Shown: positions 49,797 through 62,326, counted from the first letter of the stretch. The stretch is 64,000 bases of DNA from Dokdonella sp. (GCA_016712865.1 JADJQH010000008.1:868001-932000); one strand, 5' to 3'. Program-made: numbers and translations. Notes: generated by a model not told the origin, from the letters alone.

Positions 49797-51533
49797 TCAA
49801 GGTGCGTCTTCGAGGCGTGCCAGGACGCGACGCACGCCTGCGCGATCAGTGGCGCGCAGCAAGGCGGGTGCGTGTTTGCGCAAGGCCGAGCGATCCAGCG
49901 TGTTGACCAGTTCCCTGACTTCCAGCAACAACGCGGGATGCATGCTCAGATCGGTCAGTCCCATTGCTATCAGCAAGCGGGTGAAGCGTGTATCACCGGC
50001 AATTTCGCCGCAAAGCGTAACCGGCCGGTTGGCGCGGGCGCATACCGCGATGATCTGCGAGAGCAGGCGCAGGACGGCGGGATGCAGGGGGTCGTAAAGG
50101 GTATCCAGTTCGCTGTTGTTGCGATCCACGGCCAGTGTGTACTGAACCAGGTCGTTGGTTCCGATCGCCACGAAATCCAGTTTGCGGATCATGCTGGGCA
50201 GGGCAATTGCGGCGGCCGGCACCTCGATCATGGCGCCCAGTTCGAAGGAATCGGCAATCTCGTAGCCCTGGGTGCGCAGTTCGCGCGCACATTCCAGGAT
50301 CATGCGGCGTATGGTTGAGATTTCCTCTACCGCGCTGATCATGGGAACCAGGATGCGCACCGGGCCATAACAGGATGTGCGCAGGATCGCCCGCAACTGC
50401 GTTTGCATGAGTTGCGGCTTGCGCAGCGAGAGGCGCACGCCACGCACGCCCAAGGCAGGATTGGGTTCTTCGTCAAGCACGATGCCCGCGCTATCCGCCT
50501 TGTCGGCACCAAGGTCCAGGGTCCTGATGGTGACCGGCAATCCGCCCATGCCCAGGACAAGATCGCGGTAGGCCTGGAACTGTTCTTCCTCGCCAGGTAC
50601 CTGGTTGCGTTGCAGGTACAGGAACTCGGTTCGGTAGAGTCCGATGCCGGCCGCTCCATTTGTGCGTGCCTGGGCAACGTCGGCGGCAAGCTCGGCATTG
50701 GCGAACAGGCGGATTTCGGCACCATCGACGGTACGCGTTTCAACCCCGCGCAAACGCGCTCGGCGCTCATCCTGCTGGGCAACTTCGCGCTGCCAATGAC
50801 GATAGCCGGCAATGTCCTGGGCGGTCGGGTGGACAATCACCTTGCCGCTGTCACCGTCAATGAGGATCAGGTCACCGTCCTGCAGGTGCGACAGCGCAGC
50901 ATGCGAGTTCACCACCATGGGCAGGCGCAACGAACGTGCAAGGATCGCGCTGTGCGACAGGGCACTGCCGGAAGTCAGGATGAAGCCGAGTACGCCGTGT
51001 TCGGCAAGCGGTACCAGCTCAGCGGGTGCAACCGTGTCGCTGACCAGAATCTCGCCCACGCGCGAGGCCAGCTTGCGTTCCTCGACGCTGGATTCGCGAC
51101 TCAACGCACCCTGCACGCGACCGATGACATGTTCGATGTCCTCGCGTCGGCTGCGCAGATAGGGGTCATCCATGGCCTCGAATACCGCAACCAGGCTGTC
51201 ACGCTGCAGTTTGAGCGCCGCACTGGCATGGTAACGCCCCGTTTCGATCAACTCGTGCAGGCCGTTGACGAATTCGGGGTCCTGCAGGATCAGGCTGTGT
51301 GCATCGATGAATTCCGCAACCTCGCGCGCCAACGGTCCTGCCAGCTTGTCACGCAAGCCACGCAGTTCGTGGCGCGCGCTGGCGAGCGCATTGTCCAGTC
51401 GCTGCAATTCCCCGGCGACCTCGGATTGTTCCAGCGGTGTTTCGTCGACCAGGAAGCGGCTGGGTTGCTCGAGGCGAGCGCGTCCAAGCGCCATGCCGCG
51501 TGATGCACCGCTGCCTTCAAGTTGATGCCGCAC
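49797..51533 (-). CDS. ptsI: PTS Enzyme I (phosphoenolpyruvate-protein phosphotransferase)
   Basis: 578 residues without an extra N-terminal GAF domain, so it is the PtsI rather than the PtsP form. The HPr-binding N-terminal domain begins GSGASRGMALGRARL. The phospho-His is in SGSALSHSAILARSL (His194), and the PEP-binding C-terminal domain contains LYRTEFLYLQRN and MIEVPAAAIALPSM. It moves phosphate from PEP to HPr. It is the last gene in a run ptsN-hprK-rapZ-EIIA-ptsH-ptsI with no EIIB/EIIC. Confidence 0.93.
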   Translation of the reverse strand: MRHQLEGSGASRGMALGRARLEQPSRFLVDETPLEQSEVAGELQRLDNALASARHELRGLRDKLAGPLAREVAEFIDAHSLILQDPEFVNGLHELIETGRYHASAALKLQRDSLVAVFEAMDDPYLRSRREDIEHVIGRVQGALSRESSVEERKLASRVGEILVSDTVAPAELVPLAEHGVLGFILTSGSALSHSAILARSLRLPMVVNSHAALSHLQDGDLILIDGDSGKVIVHPTAQDIAGYRHWQREVAQQDERRARLRGVETRTVDGAEIRLFANAELAADVAQARTNGAAGIGLYRTEFLYLQRNQVPGEEEQFQAYRDLVLGMGGLPVTIRTLDLGADKADSAGIVLDEEPNPALGVRGVRLSLRKPQLMQTQLRAILRTSCYGPVRILVPMISAVEEISTIRRMILECARELRTQGYEIADSFELGAMIEVPAAAIALPSMIRKLDFVAIGTNDLVQYTLAVDRNNSELDTLYDPLHPAVLRLLSQIIAVCARANRPVTLCGEIAGDTRFTRLLIAMGLTDLSMHPALLLEVRELVNTLDRSALRKHAPALLRATDRAGVRRVLARLEDAP

Positions 51534-51582
51534 GCCGACTCCTTATGCGTGATACCTCTGCGATTGAACCATTGGATGCAGG

Positions 51583-51852
51583 CTACTCGCCTTCGTCGAA
51601 CTTGCGCTCGAAAAGTTCAACGAGGGCTTGCAGGGCGGATTCCTCGTCCGCACCGTCGGCGCGCAAGGTCAGTACCGAGCCAAGGCCGGCGGCCAGCATC
51701 ATGACTCCCATGATGCTCTTGGCATTGACCTCCTTGCCGCGATGAACGAGGAAAACGCTGGACTGGAATCCATGCAGGGTTTGCACGAGCTTGGCCGATG
51801 CCCTGGCATGCAGACCGAGTTTGTTGCTGATGGTGATTTGGCGTTCAAGCAT
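51583..51852 (-). CDS. ptsH: Phosphocarrier protein HPr
   Basis: 89 residues with catalytic His15 (KLGLHARASAKLV) and the regulatory serine at position 46 in NAKSIMGVMML, the target of HPr kinase, which is encoded at 53203-54162. It relays phosphate from EI to the EIIA proteins. The ATG overlaps the end of the upstream EIIA gene by 8 bases, so the two are co-translated. Confidence 0.94.
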   Translation of the reverse strand: MLERQITISNKLGLHARASAKLVQTLHGFQSSVFLVHRGKEVNAKSIMGVMMLAAGLGSVLTLRADGADEESALQALVELFERKFDEGE

Positions 51853-52237
51853 GGTCGATGAAGATTCCTCCGCGTCCTCCGCTCGCAGCGGTTTGCGCCA
51901 GTTCGTCAAGGGATTGCTCAGGATAATTGAGTACACGCAACAACATGGGAAGATTGAGACCGGAAACACAGTGCATGTGAAGGCCGAGCGATGGCAGGCG
52001 ATGGGCCACGTTGCAAGGCGTGGCTCCGTAGAGGTCGGTCAGCACCAGCACGCCATCCCCGTGATCGAGGGCGCGCGCTTCCCTTGCCGCCACGCTGAGC
52101 GTGGCATCAGGGTCCGCGCCGGCGTCCAGCTCAATGACATTGAGCGGCAGTGGCAGCTTGCCAAGCACATGGCGAGCGGCACTGACCAGTGCGGCTCCCA
52201 TGGATTCGTGGGTCATCAACAGGACGCCGACGCTCAT
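51845..52237 (-). CDS. PTS EIIA component, mannose family
   Basis: 130 residues. MSVGVLLMTHESMG places the phospho-His at residue 10, as in the EIIA-Man fold; VLVLTDLYGATPCNVAHRL is the family loop. With no EIIB, EIIC or EIID near, it is likely a regulatory phospho-acceptor from HPr, not part of a mannose transporter. The start at 52237 is chosen since the motif begins there. It overlaps ptsH. Confidence 0.9.
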   Translation of the reverse strand: MSVGVLLMTHESMGAALVSAARHVLGKLPLPLNVIELDAGADPDATLSVAAREARALDHGDGVLVLTDLYGATPCNVAHRLPSLGLHMHCVSGLNLPMLLRVLNYPEQSLDELAQTAASGGRGGIFIDHA

Positions 52238-52321
52238 GCCTGGGGCTCCGGGGAATGGTTCCTGCAAGCGCGCAAGCATGACGCCGGAGCGACAAGTCGA
52301 AATACGCCAGCGAAAACGCAG

Positions 52322-53206
52322 CTATTCAAGTTCACGATGGTAGCTCAATACCTGGGTTTGGTTTTCACGGAAATATTCGGCGAGTTGTTCGACCAGGTAC
52401 ACCGAGCGATGCCGGCCACCCGTGCAGCCGACGCAGATCGTCACATAGCTGCGCCCATCATCGCGGAAACGCGGCAGCCAGGTTTCCAGGAAACCACGCA
52501 GCTGGTCGCGGAACTGGATGACGTCGGGCTGCTGCTCAAGCCAATTGCGCACATCGGCATCGCGTCCGGAAAGCGGGCGCAGGCGTGGCGTCCAGTGGGG
52601 GTTGGGCAGACAGCGCGCATCAAACGCGAAGTCGGCATCGGGCGGCACCCCGCGTTTGAAGGCGAACGATTCAAACAGCACGGTCATCGTTCCCGACTTC
52701 ATGCCCAATTCGGCAATGACCAGCCGGCGCAACTGATGCACGTTCAATTCACTGGTGTCGATGACGCGGTCGGCAATGGCCGCGACCGGCTTCATCAGCT
52801 TGCGCTCGAGGGCGATGGCATCGGCCAGCCCGAGGCCATCGGCCGACAAGGGATGGCGCCGGCGAGTCTCCGAGTAACGCTTGATCAGGGCCTCGTCGCG
52901 GGTATCCAGGAACACCAGTTCGTAGGCGATACCGGTTTCCGCGAGGGAGGCGAGGATTGCCGGAAGGCGCGTCAGCGAATTGGCGCGGTTGCGTACATCC
53001 ACGCCCACGGCGAGGCGTGGCGGCAAGCCGCCCGCGTCTTCGGAAAGGGCGCGTACGAATGCCGGCATCAGTGCGCTGGGCAGGTTGTCCACGCAGTAGA
53101 AGTCCAGGTCTTCGAGCGTGCGCAAGGCCACCGACTTGCCGGAGCCGGACAGACCGCTGACAACCACCAGACGGGACTTCGCGTTTGCGTCGGCAACGGC
53201 GTTCAT
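52322..53206 (-). CDS. rapZ: RNase adapter / nucleotide-binding protein RapZ
   Basis: 294 residues. Walker [16 protein letters not shown] (about 14-28), then [16 protein letters not shown], and the C-terminal [19 protein letters not shown], the sensing-domain signature. In E. coli RapZ senses GlcN6P and directs RNase E to the GlmZ sRNA. It overlaps hprK by four bases (ATGA), a conserved pairing. Confidence 0.94.
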   Translation of the reverse strand: MNAVADANAKSRLVVVSGLSGSGKSVALRTLEDLDFYCVDNLPSALMPAFVRALSEDAGGLPPRLAVGVDVRNRANSLTRLPAILASLAETGIAYELVFLDTRDEALIKRYSETRRRHPLSADGLGLADAIALERKLMKPVAAIADRVIDTSELNVHQLRRLVIAELGMKSGTMTVLFESFAFKRGVPPDADFAFDARCLPNPHWTPRLRPLSGRDADVRNWLEQQPDVIQFRDQLRGFLETWLPRFRDDGRSYVTICVGCTGGRHRSVYLVEQLAEYFRENQTQVLSYHRELE

Positions 53207-54162
53207 GGCGTCACCAGGGAGGCAGGCGGCGCAGTTGGTGGGCTTGGCGGTCTACAAAAGGTCTGCGCGGGATCCAGGCCCTTGGACTTCAGCATGTGGC
53301 TGCGCACGGCGGCCTCGACCAGCACCGCGATGTTGCGGCCGGATGCGACCGGAATGACGATCTGCGGGATGGCGACATCCAGCACGTCCCGGTAACCGAC
53401 ATCTCCGTACAGCCGCTTCATGGCATCGTCCCAACCGGTTTGCGTCATGGGTTGCAGATGCACGATGAGGCGCAGGTATTTCGAAGGCTTTACCGCCGTG
53501 TGTCCGAACATCTCGCGCACGTTGAGCACACCCAGACCGCGTACTTCAAGCAAGTCGCGCAGCATTTCAGGGCAGGTGCCATCGATCACGTCGGGTGCGA
53601 TGAGGGTGAATTCGGGCGCGTCATCGGCGACCAGGCGATGACCACGGGTAATCAGCTCGAGGGCGAGTTCGCTCTTGCCGGTTCCACTCTCGCCGGTGAT
53701 CAGTACACCGATGGAATTCACCTCCATGAGAACGCCATGCAGGGTGATCTGGCGGGCCAGTCCGCGTGCGAGGTGATATTGCAGGTAAGTCAGCAATTCG
53801 TGGCCGCGCTTGGGGCTGATCCACAGCGGCGTCCGTGATTCCTCCGCCGCTTGCCTCAGGTCGCCGGGGATGGCCTGGTCCTTGGTCACCAGCAGGGCAA
53901 TCGGCTGGTAGGCCATGATCTTCTCGATGGTTTCCCAGCGTTGGCGCGAATCGAGGCCGTCCAGGTAGTTCAGCTCCTCGGTGCCGATGATCTGAACCTT
54001 GTTCGGGTAGATGATGTTGAGATAGCCGATCTCGGATGGACGCCGGGAATGCTTGTCGCCGGGCTCGATTGCACGCCCTTCGCCACGCATGCCCGCCACC
54101 CAGCGCAATTGCATGCGCTCGCCGACGGCGTCATAGAGTTGGCGTGAGGTCAGTCTGTCCAC
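53203..54162 (-). CDS. hprK: HPr kinase/phosphorylase
   Basis: 319 residues, GTG start. The central Walker A is [19 protein letters not shown] (Lys163, Ser164) with the preceding catalytic-region [12 protein letters not shown]. The C-terminal HPrK signature is [15 protein letters not shown]. It phosphorylates and dephosphorylates Ser46 of HPr. HprK is rarer in proteobacteria than in Firmicutes but is found next to rapZ and ptsN in this group. The start overlaps ptsN by 13 bases. Confidence 0.93.
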   Translation of the reverse strand: MDRLTSRQLYDAVGERMQLRWVAGMRGEGRAIEPGDKHSRRPSEIGYLNIIYPNKVQIIGTEELNYLDGLDSRQRWETIEKIMAYQPIALLVTKDQAIPGDLRQAAEESRTPLWISPKRGHELLTYLQYHLARGLARQITLHGVLMEVNSIGVLITGESGTGKSELALELITRGHRLVADDAPEFTLIAPDVIDGTCPEMLRDLLEVRGLGVLNVREMFGHTAVKPSKYLRLIVHLQPMTQTGWDDAMKRLYGDVGYRDVLDVAIPQIVIPVASGRNIAVLVEAAVRSHMLKSKGLDPAQTFCRPPSPPTAPPASLVTP

Positions 54163-54629
54163 GCGGAGTCCCGCAATCTGGTGCCTGCAAATTCTGCCAG
54201 TTTAGCGTGCAATACGCTGCCGTCTGCGGCTTCGCGCAGTGCGTTCGTCATCTCCGCATCGGAAAAGATCTCGGCCAGCTCGCCGAGCAGCTTCAGATGT
54301 TGGTCATTGAACTGGGCAGGTACCGCCAGGGCGGCAACCAGGTCGACCGGCTGCCCATCGATGGCATCGAATTCCAGTGGCGAGGCCAGGCGGACAAACG
54401 CGGCTCGCGCCTTTGACAGACCCTCGATTCGACCATGCGGAATCGCAACGCCACGGCCAAGTCCGGTTGAACCCAGCGCCTCGCGAGCGCCCAGGGCATC
54501 CAGAATCAAACCGGATTCGCTGGTATCCGCGGCCAGCAGCACGGACAGTCGCTGCAGCAAGTCGCCCTTGCCGGTTGCCTTGAAGTTCGTGTGCACACGA
54601 TCGGGAGACAGCAGATCAAGGAAGGGCAT
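54150..54629 (-). CDS. ptsN: PTS EIIA-Ntr (PtsN)
   Basis: 159 residues starting [12 protein letters not shown], which is why 54629 is chosen. The phospho-His is His65 in [14 protein letters not shown], the conserved EIIA-fructose/Ntr site; [20 protein letters not shown] follows. PtsN is the output of the regulatory PTS-Ntr chain (potassium and nitrogen/carbon balance in enterobacteria). rpoN and hpf lie just upstream on the same strand, the classic neighbourhood. Confidence 0.94.
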   Translation of the reverse strand: MPFLDLLSPDRVHTNFKATGKGDLLQRLSVLLAADTSESGLILDALGAREALGSTGLGRGVAIPHGRIEGLSKARAAFVRLASPLEFDAIDGQPVDLVAALAVPAQFNDQHLKLLGELAEIFSDAEMTNALREAADGSVLHAKLAEFAGTRLRDSAWTD

Positions 54630-54752
54630 TTGCTGGGGCCGCGGCTTCAGCGAAACAGGTCGGTGCAGTATCGCACCGACCACTTCGATCCGGGTCAAAT
54701 TGTTTTCGGGTGCCGCGGCTTTCGGCGCAAGCGGCAAGCCCCCCTGCCAGCG

Positions 54753-55073
54753 CTATTCGTAACGCGCGGAACGCACTTCGGCTGGATGATGGTTGGTCAA
54801 TTTTTCCTTGTGCTTGCGGACCTGGGAGATGAGTTTGTCGGCAAGGGCGTCGATTGCCGAGTACATGTCAGGCGCAACCGCATCGGCATGCAGGTCCCTG
54901 CCGGAAACGTGGATGGTGGCTTCTGCCTTGTGCAGCAGCTTCTCCACGCCAAGCACGATGGACAATTCATGAAGGTGGTCGAAATGGCGGGTCAGTCGTT
55001 CCATCTTCGCCTCTGCGTGTTGGCGCAGCGCGGGTGTGACGTCGATCTGATGGCCCTTGATGGTGATCTGCAT
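54753..55073 (-). CDS. hpf: Short ribosome hibernation promoting factor Hpf
   Basis: 106 residues of the short HPF/YfiA form starting MQITIKGHQIDVTPALRQHA, with RHFDHLHELSIVLGVEKLLH and later AEATIHVSGRDLHADAVAPD and DMYSAIDALADKLISQVRKH. It binds the 30S decoding region and helps 100S dimer formation in stationary phase. GGAGG sits 7 bases before the ATG. It is between rpoN and ptsN, as in many gammaproteobacteria. Confidence 0.94.
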   Translation of the reverse strand: MQITIKGHQIDVTPALRQHAEAKMERLTRHFDHLHELSIVLGVEKLLHKAEATIHVSGRDLHADAVAPDMYSAIDALADKLISQVRKHKEKLTNHHPAEVRSARYE

Positions 55074-55211
55074 GACTACCTCCTTCGTGGGTGGGGCGGC
55101 GAGTGCCGACCCGCTTTGGAGCCGCATTTGCGCGGGTTCCGATGATGTTGGCTGCTGAATGCGTTTGACCTCGTTCGAGAGCGGGTGTTCCCCGCGGATC
55201 CGGGCCGTGGG

Positions 55212-56657
55212 TCAATCGAGTCTGCAGCGGTCGTTCGATGATGGAATGTTGAGCGCCTCCCTGTACTTTGCAACGGTACGTCGTGCCACGCTGATTCCGC
55301 GGCGGTTGAGTTCCACGGCCAGGGCCTGGTCGGACAATGGTCGTGCGGATTTCTCCTCGTCGATGAGCTTGCGCAACATGGCCTGGATGGCCGTGGCCGA
55401 GGCCGCGCCGCCATCCACCGTGGATACGCCACTGGAGAAGAAGTACTTGAATTCGAAGGTGCCGCGGGGTGTGTGCAGGTATTTGCGTGTGGTTACCCGG
55501 GAAACCGTGGATTCGTGCATCTCGATTTCCTCGGCCACATCGCGCAGCACCAGCGGGCGCATGGCTTCAGCGCCGAACTCGAGGAAGTTGGCCTGCGCAC
55601 GCACGATGGCCTGGGCCACCTTGAGCACGGTTTCCGCCCGCGTCTTGAGACTCTTGATCAACCAGCGGGCTTCCTGCAATTGACCGCGCAGATAGTTGGC
55701 GTCGTCGCGTTGCGCCCGCGCAATCAGGTTGGAATAGTGCTCGTTGATGGAAAGCCTGGGTTGGCAGCGCGGCGACAATGACACTTGCCAGCGGCCGTTG
55801 ACCTTCTGCGCGTAGGCATCCGGGGCAACATACTCCGCGGGTGCGCTGGAATAGCCTGCGCCGGGTTTCGGAGCCAGCGAGCGCACCAACTGGATGGCCG
55901 GATCAAGCTCGGCATCGCGGACCTTCAGTATCTGGCAAATGCGGCTGCGGTCATTGCGGGCAAGCAGCTCAAGGCATTCGGAAACCAGCATGCGGGCCAG
56001 CTCAAGTCCCGGCGTATCGGCGCTCAGGCCTTCCAGTTGCACGCCCAGGCATTCCGCCAGGTTGCGCGAGGCGACACCGAGCGGATCGAAGCGCTGGATC
56101 AGGTGGCGCACCGCTTCCACCTGTTCGCCCGAGACCTGGAACAGCCCGGCCACGCTATCGCACAATTCCTCATTGCTTTCGTCGAGGTAGCCGTCTTCGT
56201 TGACGGCTTCGATGATTGCCGTGGCGATGGCGCGGTCCTGCGCAGACAGGCGGGTCAGGTTCAGTTGCCAGAGCAGGTGGTCACGCAGGTCCTCATGCGC
56301 GGCATCCTGCTTTTCCACCTCCTCGTCATCGCCGCTGGCGGGTCGATAGTCGCGAAGGTCGTCACCCAGGTCGAGCGGGCGGTCGTCCAGCTCCGGCGTG
56401 GCGTCGTGCACGTCGGAACTGGAATCCTGGCTGGATTCGACCGGCGCGCTTGCGGTCAGCTCGGGCGGTGCGAATTCCTCGTCCTCGGCTTCGGCCGGAT
56501 CTTCCTCCTCGATATCGAGCAGGGGATTGGATTCCAGCGCCATGTTGAGCTCGAGTTCCAGCTCCATGCTGGACAATTGCAGCAGCCGGATGGCTTGCTG
56601 CAATTGGGGGGTCAGAGCGAGCTGTGACTGGATTCGAAGTTGCGGTGCGGGTTTCAT
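55212..56657 (-). CDS. rpoN: RNA polymerase sigma-54 factor
   Basis: 481 residues. The N-terminal Gln-rich activator-contact region is QSQLALTPQLQQAIRLLQLS. An acidic region (EEEDPAEAEDEEF) follows, then the core-binding domain, and the C-terminal RpoN box ARRTVAKYRE. Downstream hpf and ptsN complete the rpoN operon; PilR (14030-15457) is a likely client activator in this window. Confidence 0.95.
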   Translation of the reverse strand: MKPAPQLRIQSQLALTPQLQQAIRLLQLSSMELELELNMALESNPLLDIEEEDPAEAEDEEFAPPELTASAPVESSQDSSSDVHDATPELDDRPLDLGDDLRDYRPASGDDEEVEKQDAAHEDLRDHLLWQLNLTRLSAQDRAIATAIIEAVNEDGYLDESNEELCDSVAGLFQVSGEQVEAVRHLIQRFDPLGVASRNLAECLGVQLEGLSADTPGLELARMLVSECLELLARNDRSRICQILKVRDAELDPAIQLVRSLAPKPGAGYSSAPAEYVAPDAYAQKVNGRWQVSLSPRCQPRLSINEHYSNLIARAQRDDANYLRGQLQEARWLIKSLKTRAETVLKVAQAIVRAQANFLEFGAEAMRPLVLRDVAEEIEMHESTVSRVTTRKYLHTPRGTFEFKYFFSSGVSTVDGGAASATAIQAMLRKLIDEEKSARPLSDQALAVELNRRGISVARRTVAKYREALNIPSSNDRCRLD

Positions 56658-56806
56658 GCCCGTGGATCATTTCACCTTTCGCCTTGGGTGAATGCTAGCG
56701 CCAATCGACCAGCAGGGGCAGGCCTTGACTGGACCGCGAACCGGGTTCACTCTCGATGGGTGTGGCCGTGGCGAGTTGACGCTGCCGCTGCGCATTGCGC
56801 GCCGCA

Positions 56807-57525
<719 letters not shown>

Positions 57526-57526
<1 letters not shown>

Positions 57527-58110
57527 CAGGGCTTGGGTTCCGCTTCTGGCTTGTCGGCCGGGCGAGGTTTTGGCTTGAAGGTCATGTGCACTTCGCTGCC
57601 CGGCGCCTCGCTGCCGCCCTGCATGGCACCGCTTTGGGTGTTGTAGGTGAACTGCTGGCCGCGGAACTCGGACTTGCCTTCCTGCACCACCACCACGTCA
57701 CCGGTGAGCACGGCGACGCCGGTGCCATCGTTGTAGTCGATCGAATTGGCGCGTGCGCGCATCATGCCGCCATCGTTGTCCTGCAACTGCTCAAGCTGTG
57801 CCGGGGTGCCGGTGAGCACGATGCGGCGACCGCCATCGGAACCCTCGGCAGCATCGTAGACGCGTGCCTCGTCACCGCTTGCCTTGAGCGAGCCCTGTTC
57901 AATGCGCACGTTGGTGCGGAACAGGGCATGGGAAGGCGTCGTGGTGACCAGTTGGTTGTAGTTGGCGCGAACCTCGAGGTCCTTGTCGCGATCGCTGCTC
58001 AGGGCCAGCGCCGAGCCGGCGGCAAAAAGTCCGCACAAGGCGAATGCAAGCGAGAGCGCAAGGTGCGGATCAGCGCTTGCGACGACTGGGTTCGAAGGTG
58101 TGGTGCACAT
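57526..58110 (-). CDS. lptA: LPS transport periplasmic protein LptA
   Basis: About 194 residues, with a signal-like hydrophobic run [20 protein letters not shown], then an OstA-fold repeat region containing [34 protein letters not shown] and [20 protein letters not shown]. LptA bridges LptC and LptD across the periplasm. The ATG at 58110 lies inside the end of lptC (about 40-base overlap) because no later in-frame start precedes the signal. The C-terminus is Pro/Lys-rich. Confidence 0.9.
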
Positions 58111-58651
58111 CGGAAAGCAGCTCCAGGACTTTGCTGTTGAGGTCGCCACGCAGGCCGGTTCCCCGCAGTATAGAGCCCGGTTGCGTGATCTGTGCCTGGG
58201 CTGCTGTCTCCAGAGTCTTGTCTTTTGGATGAATCACCAGGTCGCTGGTGGCTATGTTTACCTGCTGGACCGAAACCGAAGGCTGGCGCTGCATTTCCAC
58301 CTGTCCTTCCAGCTTCATCAGCGAACCGTTGCGATTGACCCAGGCCGATTCGGAGCTGCCGACCCACGGATTGCCGTCCTTGTCGGTGATCAGGTACTGC
58401 GGGGTCGAAACAAAGATCGAGCCGTCATTTCCGCGCCGGGTCAGGCGTGGGCCGCTGACGGTGAAGCTCAGTTTGCCGTTCTCGTCGAGCGCATTCAGGG
58501 AAAAATTGTCGAGCGTGTAGCCGGATCGCGGCGGACCACTGAACGTGGGGCCCGGCGCTGCCGGCCGGATCAGCCACAGCATGGCCTGGGTGGCTGCGGC
58601 CAGCACGGCGAGCAGGATGACCATGGCCACGAATCGTCGATCAATGGACAT
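58070..58651 (-). CDS. lptC: LPS export ABC transporter periplasmic protein LptC
   Basis: 193 residues: an N-terminal membrane anchor (about 8-28) and an OstA-like beta-jellyroll, with GYTLDNFSLNALDENGKLS and [20 protein letters not shown] segments. LptC passes LPS from LptFG to LptA. It follows kdsC by 54 bases and overlaps lptA. Confidence 0.92.
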   Translation of the reverse strand: MSIDRRFVAMVILLAVLAAATQAMLWLIRPAAPGPTFSGPPRSGYTLDNFSLNALDENGKLSFTVSGPRLTRRGNDGSIFVSTPQYLITDKDGNPWVGSSESAWVNRNGSLMKLEGQVEMQRQPSVSVQQVNIATSDLVIHPKDKTLETAAQAQITQPGSILRGTGLRGDLNSKVLELLSDVHHTFEPSRRKR

Positions 58652-58705
58652 GCGCGAAGGCTCCGGCTGATGGCCTGCGTGCGCCGGCCGATACTGGACC
58701 CGGCA

Positions 58706-59248
58706 TCACGATACGCGATATCGCGAGCGCATCGAGTCCGCCTTGCCCTGGGCTTCGATCAGCAGGTCGCAGACTTCGCGTGCCGCACCCTGGCCACCTT
58801 CCCGTTGCGTCTGCCAGTGGGCGCGTTCGCGCACCCATGCGTGCGCATTGGCCACGGCGATGGACAAGCCCACTTCCTGCATGACCACCAGATCGGGCAG
58901 GTCATCCCCGGTGTAGCTGCAATCGCCCGCGGACAGGTGCAAGGCATCAAGCAGCTGGTGGAAGCAGGACAGCTTGTCTTCCTGGCCCTGGTAGACATGG
59001 AGAATGCCCAGCTCGCCCATGCGCCGGGCAACCAGATGGCTGATGCGTGCGCTGATGATGGCCACCTCGATGCCGTGTGCGCGCAGGGCCTTGAGACCCA
59101 AGCCGTCGTGGACATGGAAGGCCTTCAGCTCATGTCCGTCTTCGGTGTAGATGATGTGGCCATTGGTCAACACGCCGTCCACGTCGAACACGGCCAACTT
59201 GACCCGTGCGGCGCGTTCGAGGATTTCAGCTGGAATCATGTTTGGCAT
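58706..59248 (-). CDS. kdsC: 3-deoxy-D-manno-octulosonate 8-phosphate phosphatase KdsC
   Basis: 180 residues of the HAD superfamily: FDVDGVLTNG (Asp22, Asp24), IISARISHLVARRMGELG, and GDDLPDLVVMQEVGLSIAVA. It hydrolyses Kdo8P to Kdo for LPS. ATGs at 59248 and 59239 are both possible. It is separated from kdsD by about 285 bases of repeats, whereas the two genes usually lie close. Confidence 0.94.
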   Translation of the reverse strand: MPNMIPAEILERAARVKLAVFDVDGVLTNGHIIYTEDGHELKAFHVHDGLGLKALRAHGIEVAIISARISHLVARRMGELGILHVYQGQEDKLSCFHQLLDALHLSAGDCSYTGDDLPDLVVMQEVGLSIAVANAHAWVRERAHWQTQREGGQGAAREVCDLLIEAQGKADSMRSRYRVS

Positions 59249-59533
59249 TGTTGGGGATTCGGGATTCGTTGCTTTTCCGCCTCTCCCGCCTGCGGGAGAG
59301 GCCGACGCGCAGCGGCGGGTGAGGGTGGAGACAAGGATTGTTCGAAGTCTTCCGCTTGCATGTTGCACCACCCTCACCCTGACCCTCTCCCTTATGCCCT
59401 CTGGGTACGCCAACTGGAGAGGGGAGCTCTTTGTCGCGGCTGACGGATGACCAGCCGTTCGGCTGTTGAAAGCCGGGATTCGGGATTCGCGGAATACAAA
59501 CAGCTCGATTCCCGATTCCCGATTCCCGAAAAA
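59249..59533. repeat. Repeat tract between kdsD and kdsC
   Basis: It contains GGGATTCG units near 59253, an inverted CTCTCCCGCC-TGC-GGGAGAGG palindrome at about 59280, the dispersed element at 59367-59424 (CCTCACCCTGACCCTCTCCC, then ATGCCCTCTGGGTACGCC), and GATTCCCGATTCCC units at 59508-59527. It would be in the leader of kdsC if transcription comes from kdsD. Confidence 0.75.
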
Positions 59534-60562
59534 TCAAACCACCCTTGCCCGCAGCAGGTCGTGGATGTTGAGCGCGCCGACCAGGTGATTCTGTTCGTTG
59601 ACCACGAGCAGGGCATGGATCTTGTGGGCCTCCATCACCTGCGCGGCTTCAACGGCCAGCTTGTCGGCGGTGATGGTCTTGGGGTTGGAGGTCATCAGGC
59701 GCGCCACCGGTGTGTCGCGCAGGTCGATGTCGCTGTCATCGACAGCGCGGCGCAGGTCACCATCGGTGAATACGCCCAGCAACTCGCCGGCATTGTTGGT
59801 GACTGCGGTCATGCCAAGGCCGGTGCGCGTCATTTCCACCAGCGCGGTTGTCAAGGAGGCGTTCTGGTCAACCACCGGAATCTGTTTTCCGCGGTGCATG
59901 ATGTCGCTGATGTGCACCAGCAGGCGTCGCCCGAGGCTGCCGGCCGGATGCGAGCGCGCGAAATCTTCCGAGGTGAAGCCGCGCGCTTCCAGCAGGGCAA
60001 TCGCCAGCGCGTCACCCATGACCAGGGCTGCGGTCGTGCTGGCCGTGGGCGCGAGGCCCAGCGGGCAGGCTTCCTCGGAAACCGAGACATCCAGGTGCAC
60101 GTCGGCGAGCTTGGCCAGGGTCGAGAACTCGTTGCCGGTCATCGCGATCAGCGGCACGTTCTGGCGCTTGATCAGCGGCAGGATGGTCAGCAGCTCATCG
60201 GTTTCACCGGAATTGCTCAGACTCAGGACCACGTCCTTCTGCGTGATCATGCCCAGATCGCCATGGCTGGCTTCGGCCGGATGCACGAAAAAGGACGGAG
60301 TTCCCGTGGATGCCAGGGTTGCCGCGATCTTGCGCGCAATGTGGCCGGACTTGCCGATGCCGATCACCACCACCCGGCCCTGGCACTGGAACATGAGCTG
60401 GCAGGCCTGCAGGAAGCTGCCATTGACGCGCTGCTGCAGGGCATTGATGGCGCGCGCCTCGGTTTCGATGACGGTCAAAGCGCTGTTGCGGATGGCCGAT
60501 TCCTCCAGGACAGGGCTTGCCTGGGCTGGAATCGCATTGGTGAGTTGGGCATTCATGGGCAT
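59534..60562 (-). CDS. kdsD: Arabinose-5-phosphate isomerase KdsD
   Basis: 342 residues: a SIS domain (about 40-190) with GRVVVIGIGKSGHIARKIA, FVHPAEASHGDLGMI and SLSNSGETDEL, then two CBS domains (HRGKQIPVVDQNASLTTALV; TSNPKTITADKLAVEAAQVM). It makes arabinose-5-phosphate, the first step to Kdo. Starts at 60562 or 60556. It heads the kdsD-kdsC-lptCAB-rpoN region and diverges from the BolA-family gene. Confidence 0.94.
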   Translation of the reverse strand: MPMNAQLTNAIPAQASPVLEESAIRNSALTVIETEARAINALQQRVNGSFLQACQLMFQCQGRVVVIGIGKSGHIARKIAATLASTGTPSFFVHPAEASHGDLGMITQKDVVLSLSNSGETDELLTILPLIKRQNVPLIAMTGNEFSTLAKLADVHLDVSVSEEACPLGLAPTASTTAALVMGDALAIALLEARGFTSEDFARSHPAGSLGRRLLVHISDIMHRGKQIPVVDQNASLTTALVEMTRTGLGMTAVTNNAGELLGVFTDGDLRRAVDDSDIDLRDTPVARLMTSNPKTITADKLAVEAAQVMEAHKIHALLVVNEQNHLVGALNIHDLLRARVV

Positions 60563-60621
60563 TGGATTTCAGGAGCGGAAATGCTGGATGGACCCGTTCG
60601 TGATTTCGACGAACCCGCATT

Positions 60622-62296
<1,675 letters not shown>

Positions 62297-62326
62297 TTCG
62301 ACACCGCGCGTCTCACCCGGGCCCAG

